Source of the DNA: UTCFX2 sp963827155
GTDB lineage: Bacteria; Chloroflexota; Anaerolineae; Anaerolineales; UBA4823
Direction of reading: 5' to 3'
Length of the DNA stretch: 64,000 nt
Assembly: GCA_963827155.1 (NCBI GenBank)
Contig: CAWGZV010000002.1
Location: forward strand, 3,038,001 to 3,102,000
Shown piece after piece: positions 39,055-48,979 of this stretch (its first letter is position 1; each line of letters opens with the position of its first letter). The notes under the pieces are model-generated. The model was not told where the DNA came from, made no database searches, and saw nothing but the letters and a program-made list of their open reading frames with translations. The position numbers and the translations under genes are program-made.

Positions 39055-39538
39055 AAAAAAAACGAAGAGGAACGAATACGGTTCTCCTAAACGCTAAACT
39101 GGCGGCTTCCGAAGGACGGGAAAAGACCGGCGACTGAAGGTTGGATAGGAGCTGGATTGAAGGATGAAAACAGCGACCGGCATTTTTAATCGACCTCCAA
39201 TTCGGGGATGAACAGACGGACTACAGGCTCTTAGAACATCTATTATAACACATTTGTTCTAATTTATTCGGCTTAAAGCATGCTAAGGAGGAGAGGCGCC
39301 TGTACCAACGAGCAAAAGCCAGTCTGATCGGGTAAGGGGGGAGAGCGGATGTCTGCATTCGCGTGAAGGGGAATACTGCAATACACTATCACAACAGAGG
39401 CGATGAATCGATGTGTAAAAAATGAGTTGGGGAAGCCGAAGATCGGCCTAATGGCTTTGAAAGGATATTCCGACTCTAAAACGATCCGATCGGGTGTAAG
39501 ATTTTACTACAACCGACAGTAAAAAAAGGACCATCGAA
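39055..39538. other. Gene-free stretch between IS and helicase with an 8-bp inverted repeat
   Basis: No coding frame is seen in 484 bp. TTAGAACA (39231-39238) and TGTTCTAA (39255-39262) form a perfect inverted repeat with a 16-nt AT-rich centre (CTATTATAACAC) that itself resembles a -10 box, a possible operator or hairpin. An orphan AAGGAGGAGAGG at 39281-39292 is followed by no open frame. The sequence immediately before the helicase start has only a weak ribosome-binding site (AAAAAAAGGACC). Confidence 0.4.
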
Positions 39539-41635
39539 ATGGCACAAATCTACGGACAACCTGGGGATGAGCCCGGAGATCAACTTGTGTACAAAGCATT
39601 AGGTTCGCTTCCAGAGGATTATCTAATCTATGCGCAGAAGAAGCTGGTACACGGATCGGAAGAGAGAAATCCAGATTACGTGATATTAAACCTCGAGTTA
39701 GGGGTAATCATCCTGGAAGTGAAGGATTGGATTAAGGTTGATAATCGTGACGAAAAGAAAGCCTGGGTGTACCGCTCAAAAACAGGGAAAGTCGAAGAAG
39801 AAACCAGCCCCGTCGAACAAGCTCGAAAAGCAGCCTTCATCCTGGTAGATAAACTATTGGATTGTCCTGACCTAAGGAATTATGCCGGCAGGCTAGATTT
39901 TCCCTACCGATATGCCGGCGCTCTGCCTCATTTGCCTATGGCGACGATTTCCTGGCTGGAACAAGCCTGGGGGGTAGACAAGCTGCTTGGATATGACGAT
40001 TTAGTTCCTGAAAAAATCAGGGGGAAAATTCGACGAATCCCAGCTCCTTTCGACGCTCCCATGAGCCAACGGCAGTTTGACGCGGTCCGGGCTGTCCTGG
40101 ATCCGCTAAATCTTGCAGTCGATGTAAGAACAGGTCAGTTTAAGGGAATTTATGATCCGCAACAAGAAGCCATCGCCAAAGAACCGTTGAAAACCGTCCC
40201 TGGAGATGGGTCGGATCATCAGCCCGAATCAAATGTTGGGCAGGGGGGTACGAAACAAGTGACTTTTTTAGGGGGACTTTCACCGAGCGATTCCGAAAGA
40301 TTGGGGCATCTGGAGGAAACTGCGCCCAATGAAGTTAAGGAACTGATGGATACGACCTTCGTCCGACTAGTGCGCGGTTTTGCAGGCACCGGAAAAACCG
40401 ATGTACTTGTGCTGAGAGCGCATTATATCCACCAGCAATACCCGGAAAAAAAGCTACTGGTGACGACGTTCAACCGACCTTTGATGGAAGAGCGTCTCAA
40501 ACCAGAGCTGAAGGAAATTGCCGATGTCCATACCTTCGATGAGCTTTGCAGCCAGATCTATCAGAAGAGGCATGGTGCCTGGGTGCCGCCACAATCCACC
40601 GAGGGGATTGTCGCCAGGCTGGCACCGGACCATCGGTATATCAAAGAACTCGGGCAGCAATTTGTAGCTGAAGAGATTATTTGGATGAAGGAGAACAGCC
40701 TGGTCGAGCGAGAAAAGTATATGGACACCCATCGTGAGGGCCGAGCCGGGATGAGCAGATCCCTGACGCGCAAAGAGAAAAACGCGTTTTTCGATGTATT
40801 TGAAGCCTATCAATCCGAGCTGAAAGAAATTTCCCCACACGATTGGGCTGACCTGCACGAAAAAGTATTGAAATACCTGAGAAGCGGGACCGAACCCGAA
40901 AAAATTTACGATATTGTGCTGGTTGATGAAGCCCAACATTTCGCGCCTACGTGGATGCAAGCGCTGCGCTTTTTTATGAGACCGGATGGGGCGCTCTTCC
41001 TTTGCGACGATCCCTCTCAAAGCGTCTACCGGCTTTTCAGCTGGCGGCAGCGCGGAGTTGAAGTAGTCGGTCGGACACGCTGGCTTCGCCTGCCTTATCG
41101 AAATACACGCCAGATCTTTGAAGCGGCTTATACATTGATCGATTCCAACCCGCTTGCGCAGAAAATGCTCGAAGAGGGCGATGAGCCCACCTTGCCAGAC
41201 TTAGATAATGATTTCCTACGCAGCGGCGAGCTTCCACATGTTCACCGGTTCAACTCGGCAGCCGAAGAACGGATGTTTCTTCTTGACAAGATCTCCCAAT
41301 TTATCCACAGCGGGATCCTACCAGCCGAAATCGCAGTGCTGCATACACAGAAATACGTGCTCAGTGGATATAGGGACATTCTGCCAAAAGGAGTGCAAGT
41401 TGACGACCTGCGCCGGCGAACTGGTATGGAATATCCCGCAGTCGTCATCCCACAAGTACAAGAGCTGTTCGATCGAGACCCCCAGGTCGAATGGCAGGAA
41501 GACCAGGCGCGACAACAACTTATCCTTTATATGGCGATGACCCGCGCCCGCGACCAGCTCTATTTACTATATGAACAAAAATGGCCAAAATCATTTGATC
41601 CAATTAAACCGATGGTTATCTGGCACAATCACTGA
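39539..41635 (+). CDS. NERD-domain SF1 (UvrD-like) helicase
   Basis: 698 residues. The N-terminal NERD nuclease-related domain (about 10-130) has the PD-(D/E)xK-like pattern NPDYVILN ... ILEVKDW. The helicase core follows: Walker A GFAGTGKT at 280-287, motif II DEAQ at 463-466, and C-terminal motif VI MAMTRARDQLYLLY. Such proteins are DNA helicases with a possible nuclease domain, often found in accessory DNA and sometimes in defence loci. It stands alone beside the IS element and gene remnants, which fits acquired DNA. An uninterrupted frame suggests it is functional. Confidence 0.85.
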   Translation: MAQIYGQPGDEPGDQLVYKALGSLPEDYLIYAQKKLVHGSEERNPDYVILNLELGVIILEVKDWIKVDNRDEKKAWVYRSKTGKVEEETSPVEQARKAAFILVDKLLDCPDLRNYAGRLDFPYRYAGALPHLPMATISWLEQAWGVDKLLGYDDLVPEKIRGKIRRIPAPFDAPMSQRQFDAVRAVLDPLNLAVDVRTGQFKGIYDPQQEAIAKEPLKTVPGDGSDHQPESNVGQGGTKQVTFLGGLSPSDSERLGHLEETAPNEVKELMDTTFVRLVRGFAGTGKTDVLVLRAHYIHQQYPEKKLLVTTFNRPLMEERLKPELKEIADVHTFDELCSQIYQKRHGAWVPPQSTEGIVARLAPDHRYIKELGQQFVAEEIIWMKENSLVEREKYMDTHREGRAGMSRSLTRKEKNAFFDVFEAYQSELKEISPHDWADLHEKVLKYLRSGTEPEKIYDIVLVDEAQHFAPTWMQALRFFMRPDGALFLCDDPSQSVYRLFSWRQRGVEVVGRTRWLRLPYRNTRQIFEAAYTLIDSNPLAQKMLEEGDEPTLPDLDNDFLRSGELPHVHRFNSAAEERMFLLDKISQFIHSGILPAEIAVLHTQKYVLSGYRDILPKGVQVDDLRRRTGMEYPAVVIPQVQELFDRDPQVEWQEDQARQQLILYMAMTRARDQLYLLYEQKWPKSFDPIKPMVIWHNH

Positions 41636-41720
41636 GCACAAGCTGGATATCCGACCGTTTTAGCCATGGGTCGCTCCGAACATCTTCCGGAACGATCATC
41701 CAGCTTCAGCCACCTGCTTC

Positions 41721-42145
41721 TCAGGGTTTCAGCGCTGACACCGCCAGCCGCGGGAAGAGCTGCCATGTTTGCACTTCTCTTTCTTTGGAATCCACCGCCA
41801 GGAACGCTTTCACCCGAGCTGCGGCTTCCTCCAACTCCTGCGGATCAGCATGCAGTGCAAGATGCCAGGCGAGCAACTCGTTCGCCTGCTTGCTCTTCAA
41901 AATTTCAAGGTGTCAAGGATCTGGCGGTGGGGGGCGCTCTCCCAGATCGGGAGGACCATCGCTTCTGGCAGCAGCCGCACCAAGCTATACTTCCCAAGCG
42001 CGCCCATTTCGGCAGGGCTGCGGAAAACAACTTGTTCCGCTTTTTGAAAGAGAAAGCTGCGCTCGGACCAATGGACAACCATTTTTTCGGTGGGATGCGA
42101 ATAATGTCGGATGCGGAATGCATCACGAAGTTGGTCAAGAAGCAT
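41721..42145 (-). pseudogene. Degenerate fragment with recombinase-like N-terminus, frameshifted
   Basis: The minus-strand frame 42145-41897 plus a shifted continuation to the stop at 41721 (one indel near 41900, in AAATTTTGAAG) reads as one coding-like stretch of about 140 residues. The first 28 residues (DQLRDAFRIRHYSHPTEK, then HW) resemble the N-terminal core-binding domain of integron/phage tyrosine recombinases, but what follows does not match and no catalytic R/H/Y region is present. The tail (ADPQELEEAAARVKAFL) looks helical and real but is not recognised. Treated as a remnant; identity uncertain. Confidence 0.35.
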
Positions 42146-42347
42146 TATTGGTCTGGATGAAGACGATGCGGCATTGTAATTTCGCTATAACCTTGATGTA
42201 TAATTTTTTTGATCGGCATAAATCATAAAATCCACGTGGAAATCGGGTTGTTCTGCAGCATAACCATTTTCCGGATCATTCATAGTTTCGCACTTCGAGG
42301 TCGATGCATTAGAGCGTCGGTGGTACTAACATCCAGGAGGCAGTCTT

Positions 42348-42773
42348 ATGGATCGTGCACTAGCCATTGTTGAGAAGGTGATCCTTTATATCCTTATGGG
42401 CCTCATGGCCGTCGTCCTTATCCTCGCGACCCTAGACCTCATTTGGACGATTGGCGTCGCGGTAACCACGCCACCGTTCCTAATTGTCACACTCGAGACG
42501 CTGCTTGAAATATTCGGAATGTTCCTGCTGGTCCTTGTGGGCCTCGAGCTTCTAGACACGATCAAGGCGTATGTAAAGGAACATGTCGTCCACGCAGAAA
42601 TCGTCCTGCTCGCCGCCCTGATCGCGGTCGCGAGGAAAGCCATCACACTCGACCTGAAGCAACTCGCGCCAGCAGTGGCATTCGGACTGGCAGCACTCCT
42701 GCTAGCCTTGGGGGCCGCGTACTTTCTGCTCAAGCGGGCAGGAGTGGCAGGCTCACCGACAAGTGACAAGTGA
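42348..42773 (+). CDS. PsiE-like four-span membrane protein
   Basis: 141 residues with four hydrophobic segments and the conserved middle ELLDTIKAYVKEHVVHAEIVLLAALIAVARK typical of the phosphate-starvation-inducible PsiE family; split here as ELLDTIKAY and HAEIVLLAALIAVARK. Function of the family is poorly known. A good ribosome-binding site (CCAGGAGGCAG) precedes ATG 42348. It sits amid gene remnants, on the opposite strand from the degenerate fragment at 41721. Confidence 0.75.
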   Translation: MDRALAIVEKVILYILMGLMAVVLILATLDLIWTIGVAVTTPPFLIVTLETLLEIFGMFLLVLVGLELLDTIKAYVKEHVVHAEIVLLAALIAVARKAITLDLKQLAPAVAFGLAALLLALGAAYFLLKRAGVAGSPTSDK

Positions 42774-42849
42774 GGCCGCGGATTGACCTTAAGACCAGCG
42801 TCTGGAGCATGCGATCGGGCTGCTCACCTGGCGCTGCTTGGCGCTGGTA

Positions 42850-43139
42850 TTGTTTCTGTTATCCTTTTGTGATTGAACTGGGTTGGATTTATCGTGGTTG
42901 CGTTGATCAGTAGCGGCGATTGGATGCCTTTGCCCAGACTGCTTATCCCATATCTGCCCATAGTTGCTTTGCTGGCGATGGGCGGATTATCCAGTCTGCG
43001 GCTGTTAATTGGAATTCGTTGGGTAAAACTGTTTGACCTGGGATTGGTTCTGAATGCAGCATTGGTGACGTTGAACTCATTTTGGATGCTGCGCAACAAG
43101 CACTTTTTTGTTGCGGCTCGGTGGCCAAGAGGTGGGTGA
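42850..43139 (+). pseudogene. Remnant of a glycosyltransferase-type membrane protein
   Basis: The frame from 42873 has no good start and contains SSGDWMPLPRLLIPYLPIVALLAMGG, here given in part as GDWMPLPRLLIPYLPIVA. This motif is typical of large ArnT/mannosyltransferase-like membrane glycosyltransferases, which normally have 500 or more residues. Only about 90 codons remain. A hydrophobic stretch in another frame just upstream (about 42820-42872) looks like part of the same gene. Sequence to about 43200 in a further frame (PAEYWQRLKKEA) may be its decayed end. Confidence 0.45.
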
Positions 43140-43201
43140 TATCGGAGAGCTGGCGTTGTACTTCGACCATTCCTGTCCAGCAGAATACTGGCAGCGCCTG
43201 A

Positions 43202-43408
43202 AGAAAGAGGCGAGTTGGGGTACGCTTAGAAAGCGGAACGACAGTCGAGAGCGACAGAGTATTCGAGCGGGAAACAGATTTTATCGATGCGCCGATCCTG
43301 GACATCGAAATTCCGCAGCCAGAGGGTCTCGGTCCGGTCCATAAAAGAACACAACAACACCTGCGGAAGGTTGAGCACGCATGGGCGAAATCTGGTAAGA
43401 TTCGCTGA
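43202..43408 (+). pseudogene. C-terminal gene fragment upstream of sbcC, unidentified
   Basis: An open frame of about 68 codons without start codon ends at a TGA at 43406-43408, six bases before sbcC. It reads like the end of a real protein (ETDFIDAPILDIEIPQPEG, then VHKRTQQHLRKVEHAW). The position just before sbcC is where sbcD often lies, but I see no phosphoesterase motif, so assignment to SbcD is only a guess. Confidence 0.35.
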
Positions 43409-43413
43409 ATCCG

Positions 43414-46018
43414 ATGATCCCTATTCGACTGACCATTTCCGGTTTCCTCTCTTACCGAGAAGAAGCAGAGATCGACTTCACGACCTTCGACCTGGCGTGC
43501 ATCTCCGGACCGAACGGCGCCGGGAAATCCTCGCTGCTCGACGCGATCACATGGGCTCTATTCGGGCAGGCCCGCAAGCGTGACGATTCGCTGATCCACA
43601 GCCTCTGCTCGACGGCTGAGGTAGCGCTGATCTTTACCTATGAAAGCAACACTTACCAGGTGCGGCGGATCAAGCCGCGGGATAAGACAATGGCGCTGGA
43701 GTTCCAAATCCTGCAGGATGGTCGTGGAACATCCGGGGGAACGCCAAACGATTGGAAGCACGCTGGCGCAACCTGGAAGCCGCTGACCGAGCATTCTCTG
43801 CGCGCTACCGAGACGCTGATCGAACAAACCCTTCGAATGGACTACGAGACCTTCTCCAACGCCTCGTTTTTCCTGCAGGGAAAGGCAGACCTCTTCACTC
43901 AACAGCGCTCTGGAGACCGCAAACGGATCTTGGGCAGCATCCTGGGATTGGATTCCTGGGAGGTTTACCGCCAGCGGGCGAACGAGGGTCGCAGGCAAAC
44001 CGAGACCGAGATCAGCGGATTGGATGGGCGGATGAAAGAGATCGCCCTCGAACTAAGCGAAGAGGATGCCCGCCGGGAGCGCTTGAAGCATTTGGAAGAA
44101 AGTTTAAAGCGCCTGGTCTTGCTGCGCGCCAGCCAAGAGGCAATTGTGCAGAACGCTCGCCAGGCATCTGCCCGGCTGCAGGACCACCAGAGATTGGTGG
44201 ATGCCAGCGCCCGAAGCCTGGAGGTTAACACCCGGCGGCTGGACGAAACCGACACCCGCCTGGCCGAACGCCGGGCTGAGCGGCAGGGTTTTTCCACGAT
44301 CATCGCCAGAGGGCAAGAGATCGAGGCTGCCTATGCCAGCTGGCAAGATAAGCTCCAACGCCTGATGGAAATCGAGAAGATCGCCGGAAAGTTCCGCGAA
44401 TCGGAGAAGCAGCGGGAAACCCCCCGGTTGGAGATCCAATCGGAACGGGCGAGATTAGAACAAGAAAGGCTTGGGCTGAATCAGTCTCGCGAAGCCGCCG
44501 AACAAAACCGGACCGAGTCCGGAACCGCATGCAAGCAGCTTGAAACGGCGCGCTCTGAGCTGAAGCTGGCTGAAATCCGATTGGAGCAGAGAGCGCAGCT
44601 TGAAGCCAACCTGCAGGAGAAACGCCAGCTGCAAACCGAGCTGCGAACCCAGAACACCACCCTCAAACAAGAGATGCTGGAGCTTGACGAGCGGATCAAG
44701 ACCTTAGAGGCGAGCGAAGAGGCGGAATGCCCGCTTTGCGGACAGCCGCTACTCCCGGACGATCGCAGGGCTTTAATCGAACGCCTCAAAACCGAAGGAA
44801 TTGACAAGGGAGACCTTTTCCGAGAGAACAAAGCAGCCGCCCAACGGTTGGAGGAAGAACTGCACAATTTAGAGGCAGCAATTGCCGAACTGAAGAACGC
44901 CGAAGCAGAGAGCCGCCAGCACACTGCCCGGGCGGCTCAGCTTGAACAGCGGGTTTTAACACTGGAAACGCAGCTCCTCGATTGGGAATCAAGAGGCGCC
45001 GTCCGCCTGGAGGAGGTTGAGACCCAGCTAAAAGCGGAAACCTATGCACCGGCGGCGCGTGAGCGCCTGGCAGAGGTCGACGCTGAGCTTAAGAAGATCG
45101 GTTATGACGCTGCGGCACACGACGCGCTGCGGTCGGAAGAGGAACAAGGGCGAGGAAGCGATGTCGAGCGGAATAAACTGGAGCAAGCCCGCGCTGCGCT
45201 GGCGCCGCTCGAACGCGAGATCGCAGACTACGAAAAGCAGCGCCTGGAGCTCGCAGCAGAACAGAGCCGCCTGAAATCCGAATACGACCAAGCGGTAACA
45301 GCCTTCGCCCAGGTGCAAGCCCAGACACCCGACCTCGTCTTAGAAGAAGGCAAGCTGCTGGATATCCTTGAAGAAGAGAACATCATGCGAAGCGGTGAAG
45401 GCGCTGCCCGGCAGAGCGTGAATGTGCTGAAAAACTTGAAGGAGAAGCTTAAGGGCGTTTGAAACAGAAAGAGAAAGCCTGGCGCACCAGGTGCAGCTCT
45501 ACCGACAGCTCGAACGGGCTTTCGGTAAGGACGGAGTGCCGGCGTTGCTGATCGAGCAGGCGCTGCCGGAAATTGAGAACAAAGCCAACGAAACGCTCGA
45601 ACGGCTAAGCGGCGGAACGATGTCGGTCAATTTTCTGACCCAGGCGAAGTATAAAGACAAGACCCGAGAGGATCTAAAGGAGACGCTCGATATCGTGATC
45701 AGAGATGGCGCCGGCAAGCGCGACTACGAGATGTTTTCTGGAGGAGAAGCCTTCCGGGTAAATTTTGCGATCCGTCTGGCGCTTTCCGAGGTGCTTGCCC
45801 AACGGGCAGGGGCGCGGCTCCAGACGCTGGTGATCGACGAGGGATTTGGCAGCCAGGACGCCCTGGGGAGACAGCGTTTGATCGAGGCGATTACCATGGT
45901 GCGCGCCGATTTTGCCAAAATCCTGGTGATCACCCATATTGACGAGCTGAAAGATGCTTTCCCAACCCGGATCGAGGTTGAAAAGACGGCGATGGGAAGT
46001 GTTGTCAAAGTCACGTGA
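43414..46018 (+). CDS. sbcC: SbcC/Rad50-like exonuclease ATPase subunit (frameshift near 45447)
   Basis: About 868 residues after repair. N-terminal Walker A GPNGAGKSSLLDAITWALFG, long coiled-coil arms (about 180-700) broken by the zinc hook CPLCGQPL (about residue 439), then C-terminal signature FSGGEAFRVNFAIRLALSEV and Walker B LVIDEGFGSQD. With SbcD it resects or cleaves DNA ends and hairpins. The first frame stops at 45462; removing one G from AAGGGCG near 45447 joins it to the frame ending at 46018. No intact sbcD is next to it. Confidence 0.9.
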
Positions 46019-46113
46019 ATATCTATTCCAGCAGGTCACCGGAATTTCGACCTCTGCAGATATTTACTCGCTAACGAGTTTAATGGTAATTCATTCATGA
46101 TGGAGGTATCGGT

Positions 46114-46662
46114 ATGGAAATTCAAAATAAGCTGGAAGCCGCCACTTTAGGCGGCGGCTGCTTCTGGTGCCTGGAAGCAGTGTTCTCTGATCTGGTTGGG
46201 GTTGCAAGCGTTGAAAGCGGATACGCTGGCGGAAATCTGGTAAATCCTTCTTACCAAGAGGTATGCGGCGGGACGACCGGACACGCCGAGGTAGTTCGAG
46301 TGACATTCGACCCAGGTGTGATCTCGTTTACGGAAATCCTTGAGATATTTTTCAGCATCCACGACCCGACGACGCTCAACCGGCAGGGTGCGGATGTTGG
46401 TCCGCAGTACCGCTCCGTGATCTTTTATCATAATTTGGAACAGAAGGAAACCGCTGAGAAGGTGATCCATGAGATGGAGGAAGCGTCGATATGGGGGCAT
46501 CCAATCGTGACTCAGCTCGCGCCTATGGAGACGTTCTACATGGCAGAAGCGTATCATCAAGAATACTTTAAAAAGAATCCCTATCAGGGATACTGCCAGG
46601 CAGTCATCTCACCGAAGGTGTCAAAATTCAGGCAGAAATATGCAGAAAAGCTAAAAGCCTAG
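46114..46662 (+). CDS. msrA: Peptide methionine sulfoxide reductase A
   Basis: 182 residues. The catalytic motif GGGCFWCLEA places the nucleophile at Cys16 and a second Cys at 19; the family signature ESGYAGG, the glutamate-rich EVVRVTFDP and C-terminal YCQAVISPK with a possible resolving Cys are present. It reduces the S epimer of methionine sulfoxide in proteins, using thioredoxin. TGGAGG lies upstream of ATG 46114. A cysteine, not TGA, encodes the nucleophile here, in contrast to the Dsb-type gene at 52785. Confidence 0.94.
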   Translation: MEIQNKLEAATLGGGCFWCLEAVFSDLVGVASVESGYAGGNLVNPSYQEVCGGTTGHAEVVRVTFDPGVISFTEILEIFFSIHDPTTLNRQGADVGPQYRSVIFYHNLEQKETAEKVIHEMEEASIWGHPIVTQLAPMETFYMAEAYHQEYFKKNPYQGYCQAVISPKVSKFRQKYAEKLKA

Positions 46663-46696
46663 TCGGCGCTCAGAAGCGCGCCAAAGGTCAATAAAA

Positions 46697-47563
46697 ATGA
46701 TTGATCATCGGATTCTCCTGGCAGTATTAGCCCATCCTGACGATAAATCGTTCGGGATGGGAGGCACTTTGGCGATGTACGCTCAGAAAGGCGTGCAGGT
46801 GCATCTGGTTTGCGCTACGCGCGGCGAAGCTGGCGAGGTGGCGCCAGAGTTTTTGGAAGGTTTTCACTCGATTGCAGAGCGGCGGATGTCTGAGCTGCGC
46901 TGTGCGGCTGGAATCCTTGGGCTTACAGGGGTCTATTTCCTGGATTACCGCGATTCAGGCATGACTGGATCTCCTGACAACCAGAATCCGCAGGCTTTGA
47001 TCAATGCCCCGCTGGAGGAAGTCGCCGGGAAGGTGACGACGCACATTCGGCGCCTCAGACCGCAGGTGGTGGTGACATTCGACCCGATCGGCGGCTACAT
47101 GCATCCCGACCATATCGCGATACAGAGGGCAGCGACAAAAGCATTCTTCCAGGCAGGCGATCCGGATTATCTCGATCCCACCGGATTGGCGCCATTCAAC
47201 CCGCAAAAACTGTATTACAACATCTTCCCAAAAGGCGCCTTAAAATTAGCGGTTCGGTTGATGCCGCTTTTCAAGCGAGACCCACACAAGTTTGGACGAA
47301 ACGGCGATATCGACCTGACAACGCTGGTTGAGCAAGGCTCTTTCCCAACCCATGTCAAGATCGACTACCGGGAAGTGATCGAGAAGCGTGAAAAGGCGGC
47401 CGCGTGTCATGCCAGCCAGCTGGAAGGCGGACCCCCCAACAATGGCTTGATCGGTATAATCTGGAAGCTGATCGGCACAAAAGAGAATTTCATGCGGGCT
47501 TATCCAGAATCGAGCAAAGGGTTAAAAGAGCAGGACCTGTTCGAAGGGCTGGAGATTCGATAA
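46697..47563 (+). CDS. PIG-L/LmbE-family deacetylase
   Basis: 288 residues with the canonical zinc motif AHPDDKSFGMGG and the second His in GGYMHPDHIAIQRA. Family members deacetylate GlcNAc-malate (BshB), GlcNAc-inositol (MshB) or related compounds; the substrate is not clear here. It lies 34 bp after msrA, so the two may form an operon; a low-molecular-weight thiol role would fit but is inference. AAAGGTC is a weak ribosome-binding site. Confidence 0.88.
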   Translation: MIDHRILLAVLAHPDDKSFGMGGTLAMYAQKGVQVHLVCATRGEAGEVAPEFLEGFHSIAERRMSELRCAAGILGLTGVYFLDYRDSGMTGSPDNQNPQALINAPLEEVAGKVTTHIRRLRPQVVVTFDPIGGYMHPDHIAIQRAATKAFFQAGDPDYLDPTGLAPFNPQKLYYNIFPKGALKLAVRLMPLFKRDPHKFGRNGDIDLTTLVEQGSFPTHVKIDYREVIEKREKAAACHASQLEGGPPNNGLIGIIWKLIGTKENFMRAYPESSKGLKEQDLFEGLEIR

Positions 47564-47569
47564 TATAAT
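47541..47569 (+). promoter_or_regulatory. Candidate purB promoter, leaderless geometry
   Basis: TCGAAG (47541-47546), 17-bp spacer, perfect TATAAT (47564-47569), ending only 6 nt before the purB ATG at 47576. Transcription would begin at or next to the start codon. The spacer and boxes lie within the last codons of the preceding gene. Confidence 0.55.
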
Positions 47570-47575
47570 TATTCT

Positions 47576-48979
47576 ATGAGCTTCGATTACGACACCTATC
47601 TTTCGCCGTTCAGCTGGCGCTACGGCAGCCAGGAAATGCGCCAAATCTGGTCCGAAGTCCACAAGCGCCGGCTCTGGCGGCGAATCTGGCTGGCGCTTGC
47701 CGAAACTGAGGCGGAAATGGGCCTGGCGTCTCCCGAACAAGTGGAGGAGCTCCGCCAGCATGTAGAAGCGGTGGATATCGAGAGAGCGCTCGAGATCGAA
47801 GCGGAAATTCACCACGACCTGATGGCAGAGCTCAAGACCTACGCCGCGCAGGCGCCGCTAGGGGGGAAGGTGCTGCACCTGGGCGCGACCTCGGCGGATA
47901 TCGAGGATAACGCCGACGTGCTTCGCATCCGCCAGGCGCTCGATCTGGTGATCGCTCGGCTGCATGACCTGCTTCTGGCTTTCAGCCATGAAATCGAGAC
48001 CTGGGCAAACACCCCGCTGATTGCGTTCACTCACCTCCAACCTGCCGAGCCTTCCACCCTTGGCTACCGCCTGGCGAACTATGCCCAGGATCTGTACCAG
48101 GATTGGCAGCAGCTGAGCGATCTGCGCTTGAGCCTGCGCGGGAAGGGGATGCGCGGGGCGGTTGGGACTGGCGCTTCTTTCACGGAACTGATAGGCATCG
48201 AGCGGCTGAGCGTATTTGAAGACCGGATGGCTGAAAGGATCGACCTGGCATTCTTCCCGATTACCACGCAGGTGTACCCGCGCAAGCAAGATTATCAGGT
48301 GGTGAGCGGATTGGCAGGGTTGGGCGCGTCGCTCTACAAATTCGCGTTTGACCTGCGCTTGCTGCAATCGCCAGGGATTGGAGAATGGAGCGAGCCGTTC
48401 GGCAGCAAGCAGGTCGGGTCATCTGCCATGCCGTTTAAGCGCAACCCGATCCAGGCGGAGAAAATAGATTCGCTAGCCCGCCAGCTCGCCGGTCTGCCGC
48501 GACTGGCGTGGGACAACGCCGCCCACTCACTGCTCGAACGCACCCTGGACAATTCTGCAAACCGCCGCAGCCTGCTGCCAGAGGCGTTCCTGATCACCGA
48601 CGAGATCTTGATTGCAGCGCTTAGACTGGTTGAAGGACTGCAGGTCGATGAAGCTGCGATGATCCAAAACCTAACCGAATACGGCCCTTTCGCGGCAGTA
48701 GAGCGAGTGCTGATGGCGTTGGGCAAGGCGGGGGCGGACCGGCAGGCAATGCACGAGCACCTGCGCCAGCACGCACTGGCAGCCTGGGAGGCGATCCGAT
48801 GCGGTGAGGAGAACCCGCTAACTGACCTAATCCTCCAAGATTCGGATTTTAAAGCGTTTGCAACGGAAGTCCAATTGAAGGAGTGGATGGATGTTCGCCG
48901 CTACCTGGGGGACGCGCCCATGCGGGCGAAGCTGTTCGCGGGCGAGCTGCGAATGCGAATCGCCGGCACGGACCGCTAA
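47576..48979 (+). CDS. purB: Adenylosuccinate lyase
   Basis: 467 residues, normal length. Fumarase/aspartase-superfamily signature GSSAMPFKRNPIQAEKI with the catalytic Ser loop at about residue 280, and substrate-binding THLQPAEPSTLGYR. It cleaves SAICAR and adenylosuccinate in purine synthesis. It converges with purA, which catalyses the preceding AMP-branch step; their 3' ends overlap by 4 bp. There is no ribosome-binding site before the ATG, and a TATAAT lies 7 nt upstream. Confidence 0.94.
   Translation: MSFDYDTYLSPFSWRYGSQEMRQIWSEVHKRRLWRRIWLALAETEAEMGLASPEQVEELRQHVEAVDIERALEIEAEIHHDLMAELKTYAAQAPLGGKVLHLGATSADIEDNADVLRIRQALDLVIARLHDLLLAFSHEIETWANTPLIAFTHLQPAEPSTLGYRLANYAQDLYQDWQQLSDLRLSLRGKGMRGAVGTGASFTELIGIERLSVFEDRMAERIDLAFFPITTQVYPRKQDYQVVSGLAGLGASLYKFAFDLRLLQSPGIGEWSEPFGSKQVGSSAMPFKRNPIQAEKIDSLARQLAGLPRLAWDNAAHSLLERTLDNSANRRSLLPEAFLITDEILIAALRLVEGLQVDEAAMIQNLTEYGPFAAVERVLMALGKAGADRQAMHEHLRQHALAAWEAIRCGEENPLTDLILQDSDFKAFATEVQLKEWMDVRRYLGDAPMRAKLFAGELRMRIAGTDR

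Noticed and set aside
41897..42145. Functional integron or phage integrase
   Set aside because: Only the first 28 residues resemble a recombinase N-terminus. No catalytic domain, attachment site or cassette array is present.
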